Of a stretch of DNA of 64,000 nucleotides, positions 45,011 through 56,224 are shown one piece after another; within the stretch, counting starts at the first letter, position 1; every line of letters starts with the position of its first letter. Position numbers and translations under genes: made by a program. Under the pieces are notes generated by a model that did no database searches, was not told the DNA's origin, and worked only from the letters and a program-made list of their open reading frames with translations. Origin of the DNA: Heterodera schachtii (lineage: Eukaryota > Nematoda > Chromadorea > Rhabditida > Heteroderidae); assembly GCA_023374025.1 (NCBI GenBank), contig SIJG01000009.1, forward strand, positions 2,445,900-2,509,899, given 5' to 3'.

Positions 45011-45665
45011 GCAGGACTACTGTACCCCCCGCAGTGATGACGTCATCATCTTTGCAGCATATAGATGACAACTATCCTTTTTCTGGCAAGTAGTCACATG
45101 GCCGAGTGGTAGTGTGTTGGTTTGGTGGCAGAGCGAAAGTTCGATTCCGCTTGACTGCGGTAAATTATTGCGAATTTTCACCGGACTACCGTACCCTCGC
45201 AGGGATGACGTCATCATCTTTGCAGCATATAGATGACAACTATCCTTTTTCTGGCAAGTAGTCACATGGCCGAGTGGTAGTGTGTTGGTTTGGTGGCAGA
45301 GCGAAAGTTCGATTCCGCTTGACTGCGGTAAATTATTGCGAATTTTCACCGGACTACCGTACCCTCGCAGGGATGACGTCATCATCTTTGCAGCATATAG
45401 TGGACAATTATCCTTTTTCTGGCAAGTAGTCTCATGGCAGAGTGGTAGTGTGTTGGGATTGGTGGCAGAGCGAAAGTTCGATTCCGCTTGACTGCGGTAA
45501 ATTATTGCGAATTTTCACCGGACTACCGTACCCTCGCAGGGATGACGTCATCATCTTTACAGCAGATAGTGGACAATTATCCTTTTTCTGGCAAGTGGTC
45601 GCGTGGCAGAGTGGTAGTGTGTTGGGTCTGGGTACCAAAAGTTCTAATCCGCTTGACTGCAGCAG
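45011..45665 (+). repeat. 168-bp tandem repeat with tRNA-like core and CRE palindrome
   Basis: Nearly four units start at 45011, 45179, 45347 and 45516. Each has GATGACGTCATC, a perfect 12-bp palindrome containing a CRE (TGACGTCA), then a box-A-like TGGCCGAGTGG and, about 40 bases on, a B-box-like GTTCGATTCC. GTAGTCA (45090-45096) can pair with TGACTGC (45152-45158) as a 7-bp acceptor-like stem. The full cloverleaf is degenerate. Minus-strand frames across it are translated repeat. Confidence 0.85.
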
Positions 45666-46317
45666 AATTTTCGAATCAAATTTGAAAAAAAATAAAAATT
45701 ATTATTTAAAATAAAAATAATAAAATAAAAAAAATAATTTTCAGAAAAAAATTTACAAAAGAAAAGGCGCACACCCCTGCAAAGGTATGGGCTCTGGGCC
45801 TCAGTTGGCCTGGCGCTCAGACGGCACTGGCTGGCTGCCAATACCTGGCGCTCAGATGGCCTGCACCCTTGCAATAGGTTTGGGACAATGCCAATACCTT
45901 TTGGCTTGGGTGACGTCACTACAGTATACCCGGACCTTTTGTTGTCACTAACTACTACAGAATATTATGCCGGTTTTAGACCCCCGTTTTAGGACTTTTA
46001 TGATAATGTGTTATATGATAATTTATATTATAATTTATTGGCATTTTGTTTGTGTGCATGTCTGTTTTTGTCTCTCCTTTTGTCTTATTGATTTGTAACT
46101 GACTTATCCCCTTCCCTCATTCATTCAGTTCAGTTGTTGTTAGTTGGTTGGTCATCTTCTTTTGTGTGTTTTGTCTGCCTTAATTATTTGGTTGACTTCG
46201 GACTAATTTTATTGTGCTGTGCTTTTATTTTGGATTAAAGTGTAAAGTTGGTGTGGATTGAGTTAGTGTTTTTGAGTGAGAGCTGTTTTTTATATTACGG
46301 TAAATGATCTGCGGAAA
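45666..46317. other. Intergenic
   Basis: Includes a repeated phrase CCTGGCGCTCAGA (45808, 45845) and GTGACGTCACTACAG near 45910, which echoes the tandem repeat. No supported gene. Confidence 0.4.
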
Positions 46318-46325
46318 AGTCTTTC

Positions 46326-47253
46326 GGTAAATATTGATCATATGGCCCAGAGCCGAAAATGGACGAAATATATACCAATCGATAGCTCTCGGTCTGTAAT
46401 GGAAGAATCTGAAAGAATTTTTTTGCGGAAACCAATCCCTGAAGAGTTACAGACCCGGGACTGAAATGGCCAAATGGCTTTGGGACTGAACCGTCCACTG
46501 ACTTAAAATGCATGGAATTGCGACAAAATGCATATGAATCTATTCCGCACGGTCCGCTAATAAAGAATCCGAAAGAATTTTTGGATAAAAATGAAATTGA
46601 CAAAAGTTATGGGTCCTCAAAAATCTCAAAAAATTACTTTGATTACAAAATTAATTTAGGTGGGCCAAAAATAATTCAGTTTTTGAACTTCGCAAAAGGG
46701 AGCATGCGAAGACGGAGCAAGTAGTGGGGCGAGACGGAGGGCGGAGGAAGACGTCTGACGAGCGCCACAGGCGGTTGACTGCGGGGGCCCGAAGGGCCCC
46801 CGCCAATCAGTCAACCGCCTGCGGATCACGCGCGGACTTCTTCCGTAGCCCGTAGTCTCGCCCCACCTACTGGCCGCCGTAGTCGAGTGTGCGGCGGTTT
46901 TTTAGCGCAATAAGCAAAATTCAATTTTTCAAATTTGACGAATTTTTTTTTTGACTGAACCGATTTTGAGGGGACCTATATTAATTTCTTTTTTATCCAA
47001 AATCCCTTCATATTCTTAATTAACAGACGATGAGGAATCGATTCATATGTATTTTGTCGCAATTCCATGCGTTTAAAAGTTTGGACGGTTCAGTCCCAAA
47101 GCCATTTGGCCATTTCAGTCCCGGGTCTGTAACTCTTCAGGGATTGGTTTCCGCAAAAAAATTCTTTCGGATTCTTCCATTACAGACCGAGAGCTATCGA
47201 TTGGTATATATTTCGACCATTTTCGGCTCTGGGCCATATGATCAATATTTTCC
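46326..47253. mobile_element. TIR element with hairpin core, TSD AGTCTTTC
   Basis: Arms 46326-46555 and 47030-47253 are close reverse complements; the shared terminal word is AAATATTGATCATATGGCC. AGTCTTTC flanks it at 46318-46325 and 47254-47261. The uninterrupted sequence GGAAAAGTCTTTCACCCGA exists at 42150, a paralogous empty site. There is no coding sequence. Confidence 0.85.
46721..46870. other. 150-bp GC-rich hairpin
   Basis: GTAGTGGGGCGAGAC (46721-46735) pairs with GTCTCGCCCCACCTAC. Inside, GGCGGTTGACTG pairs with CAGTCAACCGCC, and GCGGGGGCCC pairs with GGGCCCCCGC around a GAA loop. The intervening segment pairs imperfectly. A T6 run follows about 25 bases on (46898-46903). Confidence 0.8.
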
Positions 47254-47389
47254 AGTCTTTCACCCGACCATTTGATAAACCTTAGTTTTTACATTACAAT
47301 TTGCTGATTTGCGCGTTTCACTATTCGTAAATTTTGTTTGAATTTTTATGTTTTTGATTTCCTTTATTTTTTTGTTTTTAAATTTTTTA

Positions 47390-47705
47390 CTGTTTTCATG
47401 AAAAAAATAATTATTTGGCATTAGGGCAGCGAAAAATTATAAATTTCGCATAAAATATTTGGTTCCTCTGTTCTCTACAGAGATAATAATCATTTTTATT
47501 CATCTCTATCCATATTATGTAACTGTTAGATCAATAATTTACCAATATTATATAATTATAATCATTTAATAAATATTTTAAACGTAATATTTTTATTAAT
47601 TCATATCTGAATATTTTATGGAATTATATTTTTTAAATGTCGCATTTCATTAATATAAAAAGGAAAACAAATTTATTTTATTATTTTGTTTTATTTTTCA
47701 GAAAA
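47390..47705 (+). promoter_or_regulatory. Upstream block and acceptor of HTH member E
   Basis: TTGGCATTAGGGCAGCGAAAAATTA, the word TAAATTTCGCATAAAATAT, TGGTTCCTCTGTTCTCTAC and CAATAATTTACCAATATT line up with 30790-30870 plus 32059 onward (member A), 42270-42480 (D) and 50215-50360 (F). It ends TTTTATTTTTCAG at 47701, five bases before the ATG. Confidence 0.5.
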
Positions 47706-48495
47706 ATGAAAATTTATTTTTTAAATTTGGTAATCTTTTTAATTGTCAATTCATTCGACAAAACTTTATCAGTTGATAATAATTTGTGTGAAAATAACGT
47801 CAAAATTCGGCCAACTTTTGCCGAAATATTTGACCAAAGATGGGAAAATGAAAAAATGGAAGAGGAAAATGATCAAATTTCGAATTCACAAAATGCCATT
47901 GACAGTGATCAGAACAACGATGAATTGGATAGTCATCAAAAAAGCGAAATTGTTCATAAATTCCATACGATAAAGGAAGGAATTAAGAAAAAGGGGAAAT
48001 ATTCGCAAAAAACTTGGAGTAAAATTGAAAGAAAAATTGCGAAAAAATTGGGAATTAATCGAAGCAAAATTTACGAATGGAAAAAAGAATTAAAATTAAA
48101 TCAAAGAAAAATTTGTGGAAAGAATTATTATGAAAATAAAAAGAGGGAATTTGTTGAACGAATTGATGAGTTTAAAAGAATGTCAAAAAATGGTAAGCAG
48201 AAACAATTTGCGAAAGAATTGGACATTGGCAAAGCAACATTTATTAAATGGAAAAAGGAATTTGGCATTGAAATTAATAAAAGTAAATTTAACAAATTAA
48301 ATTATTATTTATTTGTCTTAATTTTTTAAATTTTTAGAAGGAAATCGCTTTTCTAATGAAGAAAAAATGACCAAAATGAATATTTATGATGAAATGAAGA
48401 AAGGAAATCCTTCATTGAGTGACAAAGAAATTGCTGAATTTTTGGAAATCTCTCCACCAACCCTAAACAAATGGAAAAAACAAAAATTATCGTAA
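47706..48495 (+). CDS. Secreted three-module HTH protein (family member E, best-preserved)
   Basis: Exon 1 47706-48282 and exon 2 48338-48495 (intron GTAAAT...TTTTTAG, phase 1) encode 244 residues. In order: signal peptide (MKIYFLNLVIFLIVNSFDKT), KIRPTFAEIFDQRWENEKME, an acidic Asn-rich linker, FHTIKEGIKKKGKYSQ, module 1 (KIAKKLGINRSKIYEWKKEL), module 2 (FAKELDIGKATFIKWKKEFG), SNEEKMTKMNIYDEMKKGN and module 3 (DKEIAEFLEISPPTLNKWKK). Every exon is open and both splice sites are canonical. The modules resemble HTH domains of transposase/homeodomain-like type. The protein is strongly Lys-rich. Compared with C the normal stop after KKQKLS is kept. Secretion and DNA binding are inferred. Confidence 0.82.
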
Positions 48496-48559
48496 ATTTT
48501 CTTAATTTTCCTTTTAGTCTCTCAATGACCTAATGTTGTTTCGTATATGAAGAAAATAA

Positions 48560-50050
48560 AGATTACTTAGAATGAAAAGGGAGAAGACTCACTGCCAAGT
48601 CGAGAGCGGAGTGAGTCTTTGCCAATAAACATTCAAAGTTTTATTTTTTGTTTTACCCAAATCGAATTCCATGATTACGGCGATTTCTCAATACCGTAAT
48701 CCATAGCAATGGAAATTTTGGAAAATTTGGTGCGCTTTTCAACAAATTTTGCGATAAAATAGGTGATTTACTACAAAAAAAAATTCAAACGATTTTTTCA
48801 TTTTTCAAAAAGAAAAATAAATTTTTGTCTCAAAATTTGAATTTTTTTAATTAAATGACTTTAAAAAAATTAATGAAACCGATACACTGATCGATACATT
48901 TTTTATTCTTTTTTTTTTCACTTTTTCGAAAGAAATTATATTTTTGATACAGAATTTTGAATTTTTAGGTTAATTTTCAAAAAAAAAATCGAAAGATTGA
49001 TCATTAATTTTGTATTTACATTTTTATTTCAATATTGATAACAATTTTCAAAAAGCTAAAATGTTGAAAAAATAGGGACGAAGCGACAAAAAGAGGACGT
49101 CTCGATTTTCTAAACGAAAAAACCAAAATTAGGGTGTAGCCTTTATTTACCAGAAATTTTTCCTTCATTTCATATTCATTGCACTTGCCATTTTCTATTC
49201 GCTTCATTTTCTAATATAAAATAAATTGTAAATTTTTTGTTATTATTTTTTGCCACCTATTTTCTGCCACACCACTCATGTCGCCCATGCCGTTTCGACC
49301 AGTTGCCGAGACTTCCATGCCGCTCAGCCGTGCCTCAATTCCGTGCCGTTCTTAATGTTAATTTTTTTTTTTTCACCCAATTCCCCATTGTATCGTGCCC
49401 ACGAGCTCCAATTTTCTCCTTGGATATAATTACCCTAATTTGAGCGCATAACAAATTAAGATCAATTGTCGCTGTATCCATCCATCTCAAGTTCACGGTG
49501 TGATTCTTGGTCTTCTAATACAACAAAATGTACTCTTTAGCAAAATTATCATTTTTTGGATACAATTTAAGCCCAATTTTCAAATGAAGAGATTCTGGTC
49601 AAAAAATTTGCCAACTTTGTTTCTTGGGTAAGTTTCGTTTGAAGCGATAAAAATAGAAAAGACTTCCCGCAAAGAAGTTTTAAAAATTTTTAATAGTCTA
49701 GATTCATTATAATAGTTTTGCACGTTGCTAGGTGGATGCCAAAAAAAACTCAGTGTGGGCGATGCGAAAAAACTCAATGATTGATAAAATAATTAAGCTT
49801 AGTTATAGGGGAAGGGGCCGGTGGTGCCGAAAGGGTGCCGCCTGTAAAATTTTCATAAATTTTGCGCGAATTTGCGGTGAAAAATATTTTTAAATAAGAA
49901 ATTTTTTACAAATTATTTCAGAAAACATCATGTATTATGTCCTTTGACATTTTAAATATAAAAAATGGAATAAAATCAGTGTACCAAAAATAAAGCTTCA
50001 AGTTTCTCTATGAAAACTAAGGAAAACTGTTTAAATTATTCAAAATTATA
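48560..50050. other. Intergenic, mostly AT-rich
   Basis: A short frame near 49278-49355 with repeated ATGCCG words (MSPMPFRPVAETSMPLSRAS) has no support. A small GC patch GGGGCCGGTGGTGCCG near 49813 resembles the dispersed repeat at 34960. Nothing else is seen. Confidence 0.4.
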
Positions 50051-50374
50051 CATTTGAAAGAAATTTATTATATTTTTTTAATCTCCAACAATTCTCAGTA
50101 ATTTAATTTTATTGTTATTACAATTTGCTCATTTGCAGTTTATAATATTCGTAAATTTATTGAAAATTTTTTATGTTTTTGATTCGTTTATTTTTCTGTT
50201 TTTAAATTTTTACCTTTTCATTTAATGTTTTCGTGAAAAATAAAAAAATAAATTTCTCATAAAATGTTTAATTCAGTTGTTTTCTATAGTGATAATCATT
50301 TTTATCTTTATCCCTATTACATAGCTTTTAAATCAATATTTTACCAATTTTAAATAATTATTATCATATATTAA

Positions 50375-50903
50375 ATTATTCATTTGACGGATCTTTATCG
50401 GTTGATTATAATTTGTGTGAAAGCAATGGAAAAGTGTAAAATTGAACAAAATTGAAGAAAAATTGGGTATTTCTCGAAAGAAAATTTACAATGGAAAAAA
50501 GAATTTGGATTAATCAGAAAAACTGAAAGAAATAAAAGGCAATTATTATGAAAAGAAAAATAGGGAATTTGTTGAACGGATTGATGAGATTAAAAGAATG
50601 TCCAAAAATGGAAAACAAAAGCAATTTGCGAAAGAGTTGGGCATTAGCGAAAAAACATTCATTAGATGGGAAAAGGAAATTGGCATTGAAATGGGCAAAA
50701 GTAAATTAAATTCTTTAATTTTCAATATTTTTAATTTATTATTTTAGATGGAAATGCGTATTCAAATGAAGAAAAAATGAGTAAAATGATATTTATGATA
50801 AAATGAAGAAATGATATCTTGCATTGAGTGACAAAGAAATTGCCGAATTTTTGGAAATCTCTCCGCCCACCTTAAGCAAATGGAAAAAACAAAAATTATC
50901 GTA
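50375..50903 (+). pseudogene. Decayed HTH-family member F
   Basis: Fragments in several frames: FDGSLSVDYNLCESNGK, then a deletion of the conserved block and linker, module 1 remnant KLGISRKKIY, FVERIDEIKRMSKNGKQK, module 2 (FAKELGISEKTFIRWEKEIG), and last exon NGNAYSNEEKMSKM with a one-base loss, then a readable module 3 (ISPPTLSKWKKQKLS). The leader at 50120-50360 is recognisable. Confidence 0.7.
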
Positions 50904-51834
50904 AATTTTCTTAATTTTCCTTTTAGTCTCAATGTGCTAATGTTGTTTCAATTTGTAATTCTAATAAGTTTTTCGCTTTTTATCTATTGTTTTGGAAAAC
51001 TGGTCACATGTAAAAATTAAAAGTCATTCGACGTCTTTCTCGGTATTTAATGTTCGAATCCTTAATAATTTTATTGCGGTTAACATTCCCTAAACGAGTT
51101 ACAGACTCTTGACTGAACTTTAATTGCTTCAAAAAACCTGATGGATGAGTTAAATAACAAATTATTTTGGCGACCCAAAAAACAATTAAGAACATTCACT
51201 TTTACAGTTTACAAAAGAAACTTTTAGAAAAATTCAAAAAAAAAAAGATACATTTTGAAATTACTAATTATTTGCTGTTAATTATTTAAAATTTATTTCT
51301 AATTAAATTAATACTAGTTTCCCTTCCCAAAATTTTAAATTATCACCAATATAAATACCTGGTAAAAGCCAAAAATGGGAAGAAATTGAAACTTTGTACA
51401 ACGAATGAGCGTAAAAATATGAAGAATGATTTAAGGTTCACAATTTTAAAAATGTGAAAAATGTGACGGAAATTTGAAAAAAAATTGGGGAATTGAAAAA
51501 AGTAAATTTTGAAGTAAAAATGGAAAATGAGAAAAAAGAGGAAAAGTGTAATAAGTTGCAAATTTGTGTCTTCAGGCATATGAAGAACATCGTTTTCGTT
51601 ATAATTTTTGATTTTTTAACCCTAAATTGAGTTAACGAGCAAAAAACAAACCCGTAAAACCCTTGTGCCGTGAAACCCGTGTTCACCAATAACACGGGCA
51701 CGGGATTTTGAAATAATTTTATAAAATAAAATAATTACGATAAATACAAATTTTGAATAATAAAAATTGCAAAAATTATTTATAATAAATTTTATTATAA
51801 GTTTTAAACTGAAAATTCAAAATCAAACAAAAAG

Positions 51835-52113
51835 CTACGCTTTTGGGTAATTCTGCCGCTGCACCCCCGCCCCATTAAGAGAAAACATCTTTATATTTAA
51901 ATCATTTTCATTGTTTTGGTTATAATTTTGCTCATTTTGATTTTCCATATTTCCATTTTCCCATTTTTGGCCAAATATTTCATCAAAAGTTGGCCGAATT
52001 TTGAGAGTAATTTTAGTATGACTACACTCAATGACCGAGTCCGAAAATTTTATATACAATGCCAATAAAATTTTTAGAAAAATTGAAAAATTAAATTGAT
52101 CATTGCTATTCAC
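51835..52113 (-). pseudogene. N-terminal half of an HTH-family member (G)
   Basis: Minus frame of 92 codons with a hydrophobic signal-like stretch (FSIFLKILLALYIKF), KIRPTFDEIFGQKWENGNME and an Asn/Gln linker, then unrelated sequence to the stop. All HTH modules are missing. The frame could still produce a short secreted peptide. Just upstream, 52130-52280 holds two relics of the family's last exon (FSNEEKMSK words). Confidence 0.6.
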
Positions 52114-52737
52114 TTCTCAAACTCACCACTGCATTTTGCTCATTTTTTCTTCATTAGAAAAGCGAGTTCCGTCTAAAATATTAAAAATAAATAAACAAAT
52201 AAATAAACAATAATTAATTACCGAATTTTTATTTTGCTCATTTTTTCTTCAATATAATAGCGGTTTCCAGTTAAAATATTAAAAATGAAAAAAACAAACA
52301 AACAAATAAATACTAATTAAAATTGATTTAATTTCACGGGGTGCCAATAAAATCATTAATTGATGAATGCGGAAAAAAGATTTCTTTAAAAAGCGGATTT
52401 ACTTTTCAGTTATTTGTTAGTTCTTATGACAAAAAAGCTTTTCAATTAGTTTTTATAATAAAATGTGGGAGCGTTTGATTAATATTTTTATGGATATAAT
52501 GAAAAATATTTTTTATGAATTGTTAAATGTTTTCGGAATATTAAATCATGAAATTAAAGCACTAATGATATCAGTTTATTACTAATTAAATCTTTTATTC
52601 TGATTACGACACAGTGATTATGTGAAATTTAAATCGTTTTGAAGTTTTGTGAAAATCTTTTTATATGTAATTCCAATCATTTATCAAAAAATGAAAAATA
52701 TTTTTTCTCATTTATCTTCTCTTTTTATGTAGGTTCA

Positions 52738-53571
52738 TCAGCAAGTGCTCCGCCGATACTTGTTAAAATTATTTTGTTTTTTCCATTTTTTTAGAGTGGC
52801 TAAAGAGATTTTAAAGAATTCAGCAATTTGTTTGTCACTTAATGAAGGATTTGCTTTCTTAGTTTCTTCATAAATATTCATTTTGCTCATTTTTTCTTCA
52901 TTCGAAAAGCGATTTCCACCGAAAATATTAAAAATTAAAAACAAATAATTAAATTTAAATTTAATTAATTGAATTACTTTTGCCAATTTCAATGCCAAAT
53001 TCCTTTTTCCATTTAATAAATATTGTTTTGCCAATGCCCAATTCTTTCGCAAATTGCTTCTGTTTCCCATTTTTGGACATTCTTTTAAACTCATCAATTC
53101 GTTCAACAAATTCCCTCTTTTTATTTTCATAAAATTATTTTGGTTTCTTTTCTTTTCTTGACTTAATCCAAATTCTTTTTTCCACTTATAAATTTTTGTT
53201 CGGTTAATTCCCAATTTGTTACAAATTTTTTGTTCAATTTTATTCCGAATTTTTTCCGAATATTTCCCCCTTTTCTTAATTCCTTCTTTTATCGCATGAA
53301 ATTTATGAACAATTTCTCTTTTTTGTTGCTCATCAAATTGATTGGTATTCTGATAATTGACAGTGTAATTTAAATCATTTTGATTGTTTTGGTTATAATT
53401 TTCATTTTGCTCAATTTGATTTTGCGTATTTTCATTTTCCCATTTTTGGCCAAATATTTCATCAAAAGTTGACCGAATTTTGAGAGTAATTTTAGACAAT
53501 TGAACAGACAAAGTTTTGTTTATTGAATTGTTTATGAAAATAAAAAATAAAATTAAAATATCAAATTTCAT
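52738..53571 (-). CDS. Rearranged HTH-family member H, long open frame
   Basis: A 277-codon minus frame: signal peptide (MKFDILILFFIFINNSINKT), KIRSTFDEIFGQKWENENTQ, linker, module 1 (KICNKLGINRTKIYKWKKEF). After RNQNNF a small deletion shifts the frame, so the module-2 region is read as unrelated sequence (MKIKRGNLLNELMSLKECPK...). The intron follows, its acceptor changed to TTTTCG, and in the shifted frame it is open; the reading frame then returns to the original one for GGNRFSNEEKMSKMNIYEET and module 3 (DKQIAEFFKISLATLKKWKK). The gene thus lost module 2 and an intron but kept one uninterrupted frame. The start follows a TTTTTAG acceptor by four bases. Translation is unproven. Confidence 0.55.
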   Translation of the reverse strand: MKFDILILFFIFINNSINKTLSVQLSKITLKIRSTFDEIFGQKWENENTQNQIEQNENYNQNNQNDLNYTVNYQNTNQFDEQQKREIVHKFHAIKEGIKKRGKYSEKIRNKIEQKICNKLGINRTKIYKWKKEFGLSQEKKRNQNNFMKIKRGNLLNELMSLKECPKMGNRSNLRKNWALAKQYLLNGKRNLALKLAKVIQLIKFKFNYLFLIFNIFGGNRFSNEEKMSKMNIYEETKKANPSLSDKQIAEFFKISLATLKKWKKQNNFNKYRRSTC

Positions 53572-53589
53572 TTATCTAAAAATCAATTT

Positions 53590-54015
53590 TTCTTATTTTC
53601 TTTTATTCAATTAAAATTTTAAATAGCATTAAATAAGGATTTTAATAAATTATCCCTTGAAATTTTTTTAAATAAACTTTTTTAAAATTAAATTTATTTT
53701 TTTCTTTTTGTGTTTTTATGAAAGTAATAATAAAAAATTATTATTTTTTTTAATCAACTCGCTTATATTTTTATGTAAATATTATTTAATAATAAAAATG
53801 TTAGCTTTACATAAATGTGAAAAGGAAATGCCAATAATTTGTCATTTTTCACAGAATATGATCATAATCAGTAGAGTAGAAAAATAATAAAATATTATAT
53901 TTTAGCCAGGGCAATAAAAACCCAATTAATTAAATTTTTGATATTAAACAAACTCAATTTTTGTTTTTTCACAGATGTTATTTAATATTTTCAAAAGTTT
54001 CTATGTCAAATCCAT
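53590..54015 (-). promoter_or_regulatory. Upstream block of member H
   Basis: Matches 34216-34650 in word order (GGAAATGCCAATAATTTG, TTTTAGCCAGGGCAATAA, TCTATGTCAAATCC). Confidence 0.45.
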
Positions 54016-54019
54016 TATT

Positions 54020-54254
54020 CGGGACTTCTGAAATGGAAAAAGGAATTTGGCATTGAAATGGGCAAAAGTAAATTATTTTTTAAATTTATTTTTAATATTT
54101 TCGGTGGAAATCGTTTTTCTAATTAAGAAAAATTAACAAAATGAATATTTATGATAAAATGAAGAAAGGAAATCCTTCTTTAAGTGACAAACAAATTGCT
54201 GAATTCTTGAAAATCTCTTTAGCCACTCTAAAAAAATGGAAAAAACAAAAATAA
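54020..54254 (+). pseudogene. C-terminal fragment of an HTH-family member (I)
   Basis: Begins inside module 2 (KWKKEFGIEMGKSK), has the same mutated acceptor TTTTCG as member H, and module 3 ISLATLKKWKKQK with a stop at once. A stop also lies in FSN*EKLTK. It is in inverted orientation to H, its closest relative. Confidence 0.65.
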
Positions 54255-54544
54255 AAACTGTTTTTCTGCTGGATGAACCATGAGAAGAGAATGAAAATGA
54301 TAAAAATATTTTTCATTTTTTGATAAATGATTGGAATTACATATAAAAAGATTTGATTTATTTTTTTTATTAATTTTTATAATAGTATTCATTTTGTATT
54401 TTTTATTTGATCAATTTCTGTTGTTTTTATTGGCACCATGTAAGAGCACTAATGTGCCTTTGGTTTGCTCGATGAATTAAATTAAATTAAAAAATGAATT
54501 TCAAATTAGAAATATATTTGATGTCATTATTATAAAATTTAGTC

Positions 54545-54645
54545 TTTGCTATGGCCCCATCAGCTCAATAGAAGTGGAACGACTCTTCTCAACTGCTATT
54601 TTCATGTTAAATGATCTGCCAAAAGAGTCTTTGACCCGATAATAA
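54545..54645 (+). pseudogene. hAT transposase C-terminal (dimerisation) relic
   Basis: The translation YGPISSIEVERLFSTAIFML followed by NDLPKESLTR is the hATC signature (VERLFS). A stop follows. Diverged relics occur at 42110 and at the flanks of 46326-47253. It shows that autonomous hAT elements, the likely source of mobility for the MITEs, existed in this genome. Confidence 0.6.
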
Positions 54646-54738
54646 TTTGGCATTTTTTCACTAACTATGACCATTACGAGTAGAGAAAAAAAATATAAAA
54701 ATTAAAAATATTATATTTTCGCCAGGGACAATAAAAAC

Positions 54739-54927
54739 TAGAGTGCAGTGGGACCGGGAATTTTGGGCTTAACCGGGACCGGGACCTTTTCAGGTTGAAA
54801 AACCGGGAATTTTTGGCTGGGAAACCCGGGAAAAACCGGGACTTGTCCCGGACCCGGTCAAAACCGGGACTCGGTACTCAGTTGTACTCAGTTGTCCGTG
54901 TTTAGGTCCCGGTCCCGCTGCACTCTA
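54739..54927. mobile_element. hAT-type MITE, TSD ATAAAAAC
   Basis: TAGAGTGCAGTGGGACCGG mirrors CCGGTCCCGCTGCACTCTA with one mismatch; ATAAAAAC flanks it (54731-54738, 54928-54935). It splits a third copy of the upstream block found at 34216 and 53590. Confidence 0.88.
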
Positions 54928-54935
54928 ATAAAAAC

Positions 54936-56205
54936 TATATTAATTAAATTTTAGATACTGAATTAACTCAATTTTTGTTTTGTTTTCTTGTCCAAGAATT
55001 TTAAATTTTAAAAATATGTATCTCAATACTGAGTTGGCTTAATTTTCTTGCTTTTTGGATAAAATTCTACGATTTTACAACACTAAATTTAAAAGTTTTT
55101 AGCAACTATTTTTTTGAACTATATAAACTAATAGACAAAATTCTTAGAGCTATTAAATAACCTCAAGAATGTAAAATTCGGATGATTTTACCTAATTTTA
55201 TGATTTTTTTTTCATTTTATAATACCTTGGCAGATTTTACGGACGCCCATGGTAGAAATGGCGAAAAACATATTAGGGTAAATAATTACAAATATGAAAC
55301 AACATTAGGTCATTGAGACTAAAAGAAAATTTAAAAACGAAAATAATTTTTGTTATTTCCATACATTTTTTCTTCATTTGAATAGCGGTTTCCTTATAAA
55401 AAAATTTACAAAAATTAAATTAAATAATTTAGTTTATCCTTTTCAATGTACATAATTCTTTTCATTTGTTTTTATTTTTTCGGCATTTTGAGGGTATGGC
55501 TTTGGCGTGTCAATGAGAAACGTGTCTGAAAACAATTTCTTTTTGTTATAATTTAATTTTCTTAATAATTTATGTGTTTAAACAAATATTTTTTTAAAAT
55601 CTATTTTTCGTTGATTTTTTTTTTACTTTTTTGGATTTCGGGGCGGGGGGGGGGGGGGTTTAGCCCCTCATTTGTCAGCTCTCGCCCCTGGCTACGCCCT
55701 TGGCATAATTGTATATAAAAAAGTCTGTTGAAAATTTGAAAATCTGAATCTGGTGCAAAAATATCGAAAATTTTACCTCAAAAATTACAGAATTAAGAGA
55801 GAATTATTTTTTTTAAATTTGACCCAATTTAATTAAAATAGAATTTATTATTCAATTGAATAAATTTCTCAAAAAAGTCATTTTTTTGAATAAATTTCTC
55901 AAAAAAGCATTTTTTGTACAAAATCAATAAAAAAAAATCACTTGGGCCATCCAGCGATGTTTGGCATAATTTGACGTGCATAATCCCATCCCTTGTGACA
56001 AATGAAAAATCGAAGAAAATTAAACCCCTTTTGGCAATTTGATACAACTTTATTTTTTATGATAACTAAAATAATTCATTTGTGTTGGTTTTCGAGCGCC
56101 TATTAATTTTATCGCTTAGCGAATTTATTTTATAGATTTGTAATTTTTGAAACGAATGGGTCGTTTTTGGTGGCGCAATGTGTGTGTGTGTGTTCACAAA
56201 TTTTG
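54936..56205. other. Intergenic; contains a hAT-like terminus
   Basis: 55640-55705 has a 14-base G run and then CGCCCCTGGCTACGCCC, a typical hAT terminal word in inverted form. A 72-codon minus frame at 56047-55829 is unsupported. Confidence 0.4.
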
Positions 56206-56224
56206 AATTATTTATTGACACGAT

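Noticed and set aside
45090..45158. Functional tRNA gene
   Set aside because: Boxes and an acceptor-like stem are present, but the T and anticodon arms do not pair well, so it is described only as tRNA-like.
45017..45714. Frames of 60-120 codons on both strands with repeated blocks
   Set aside because: Translated 168-bp tandem repeat.
53825..53840. ATGCCA hexamer upstream of member H (and near 34455) as a dorsal-gland promoter box
   Set aside because: The hexamer is frequent throughout this window, including coding sequence, so position alone carries little weight.
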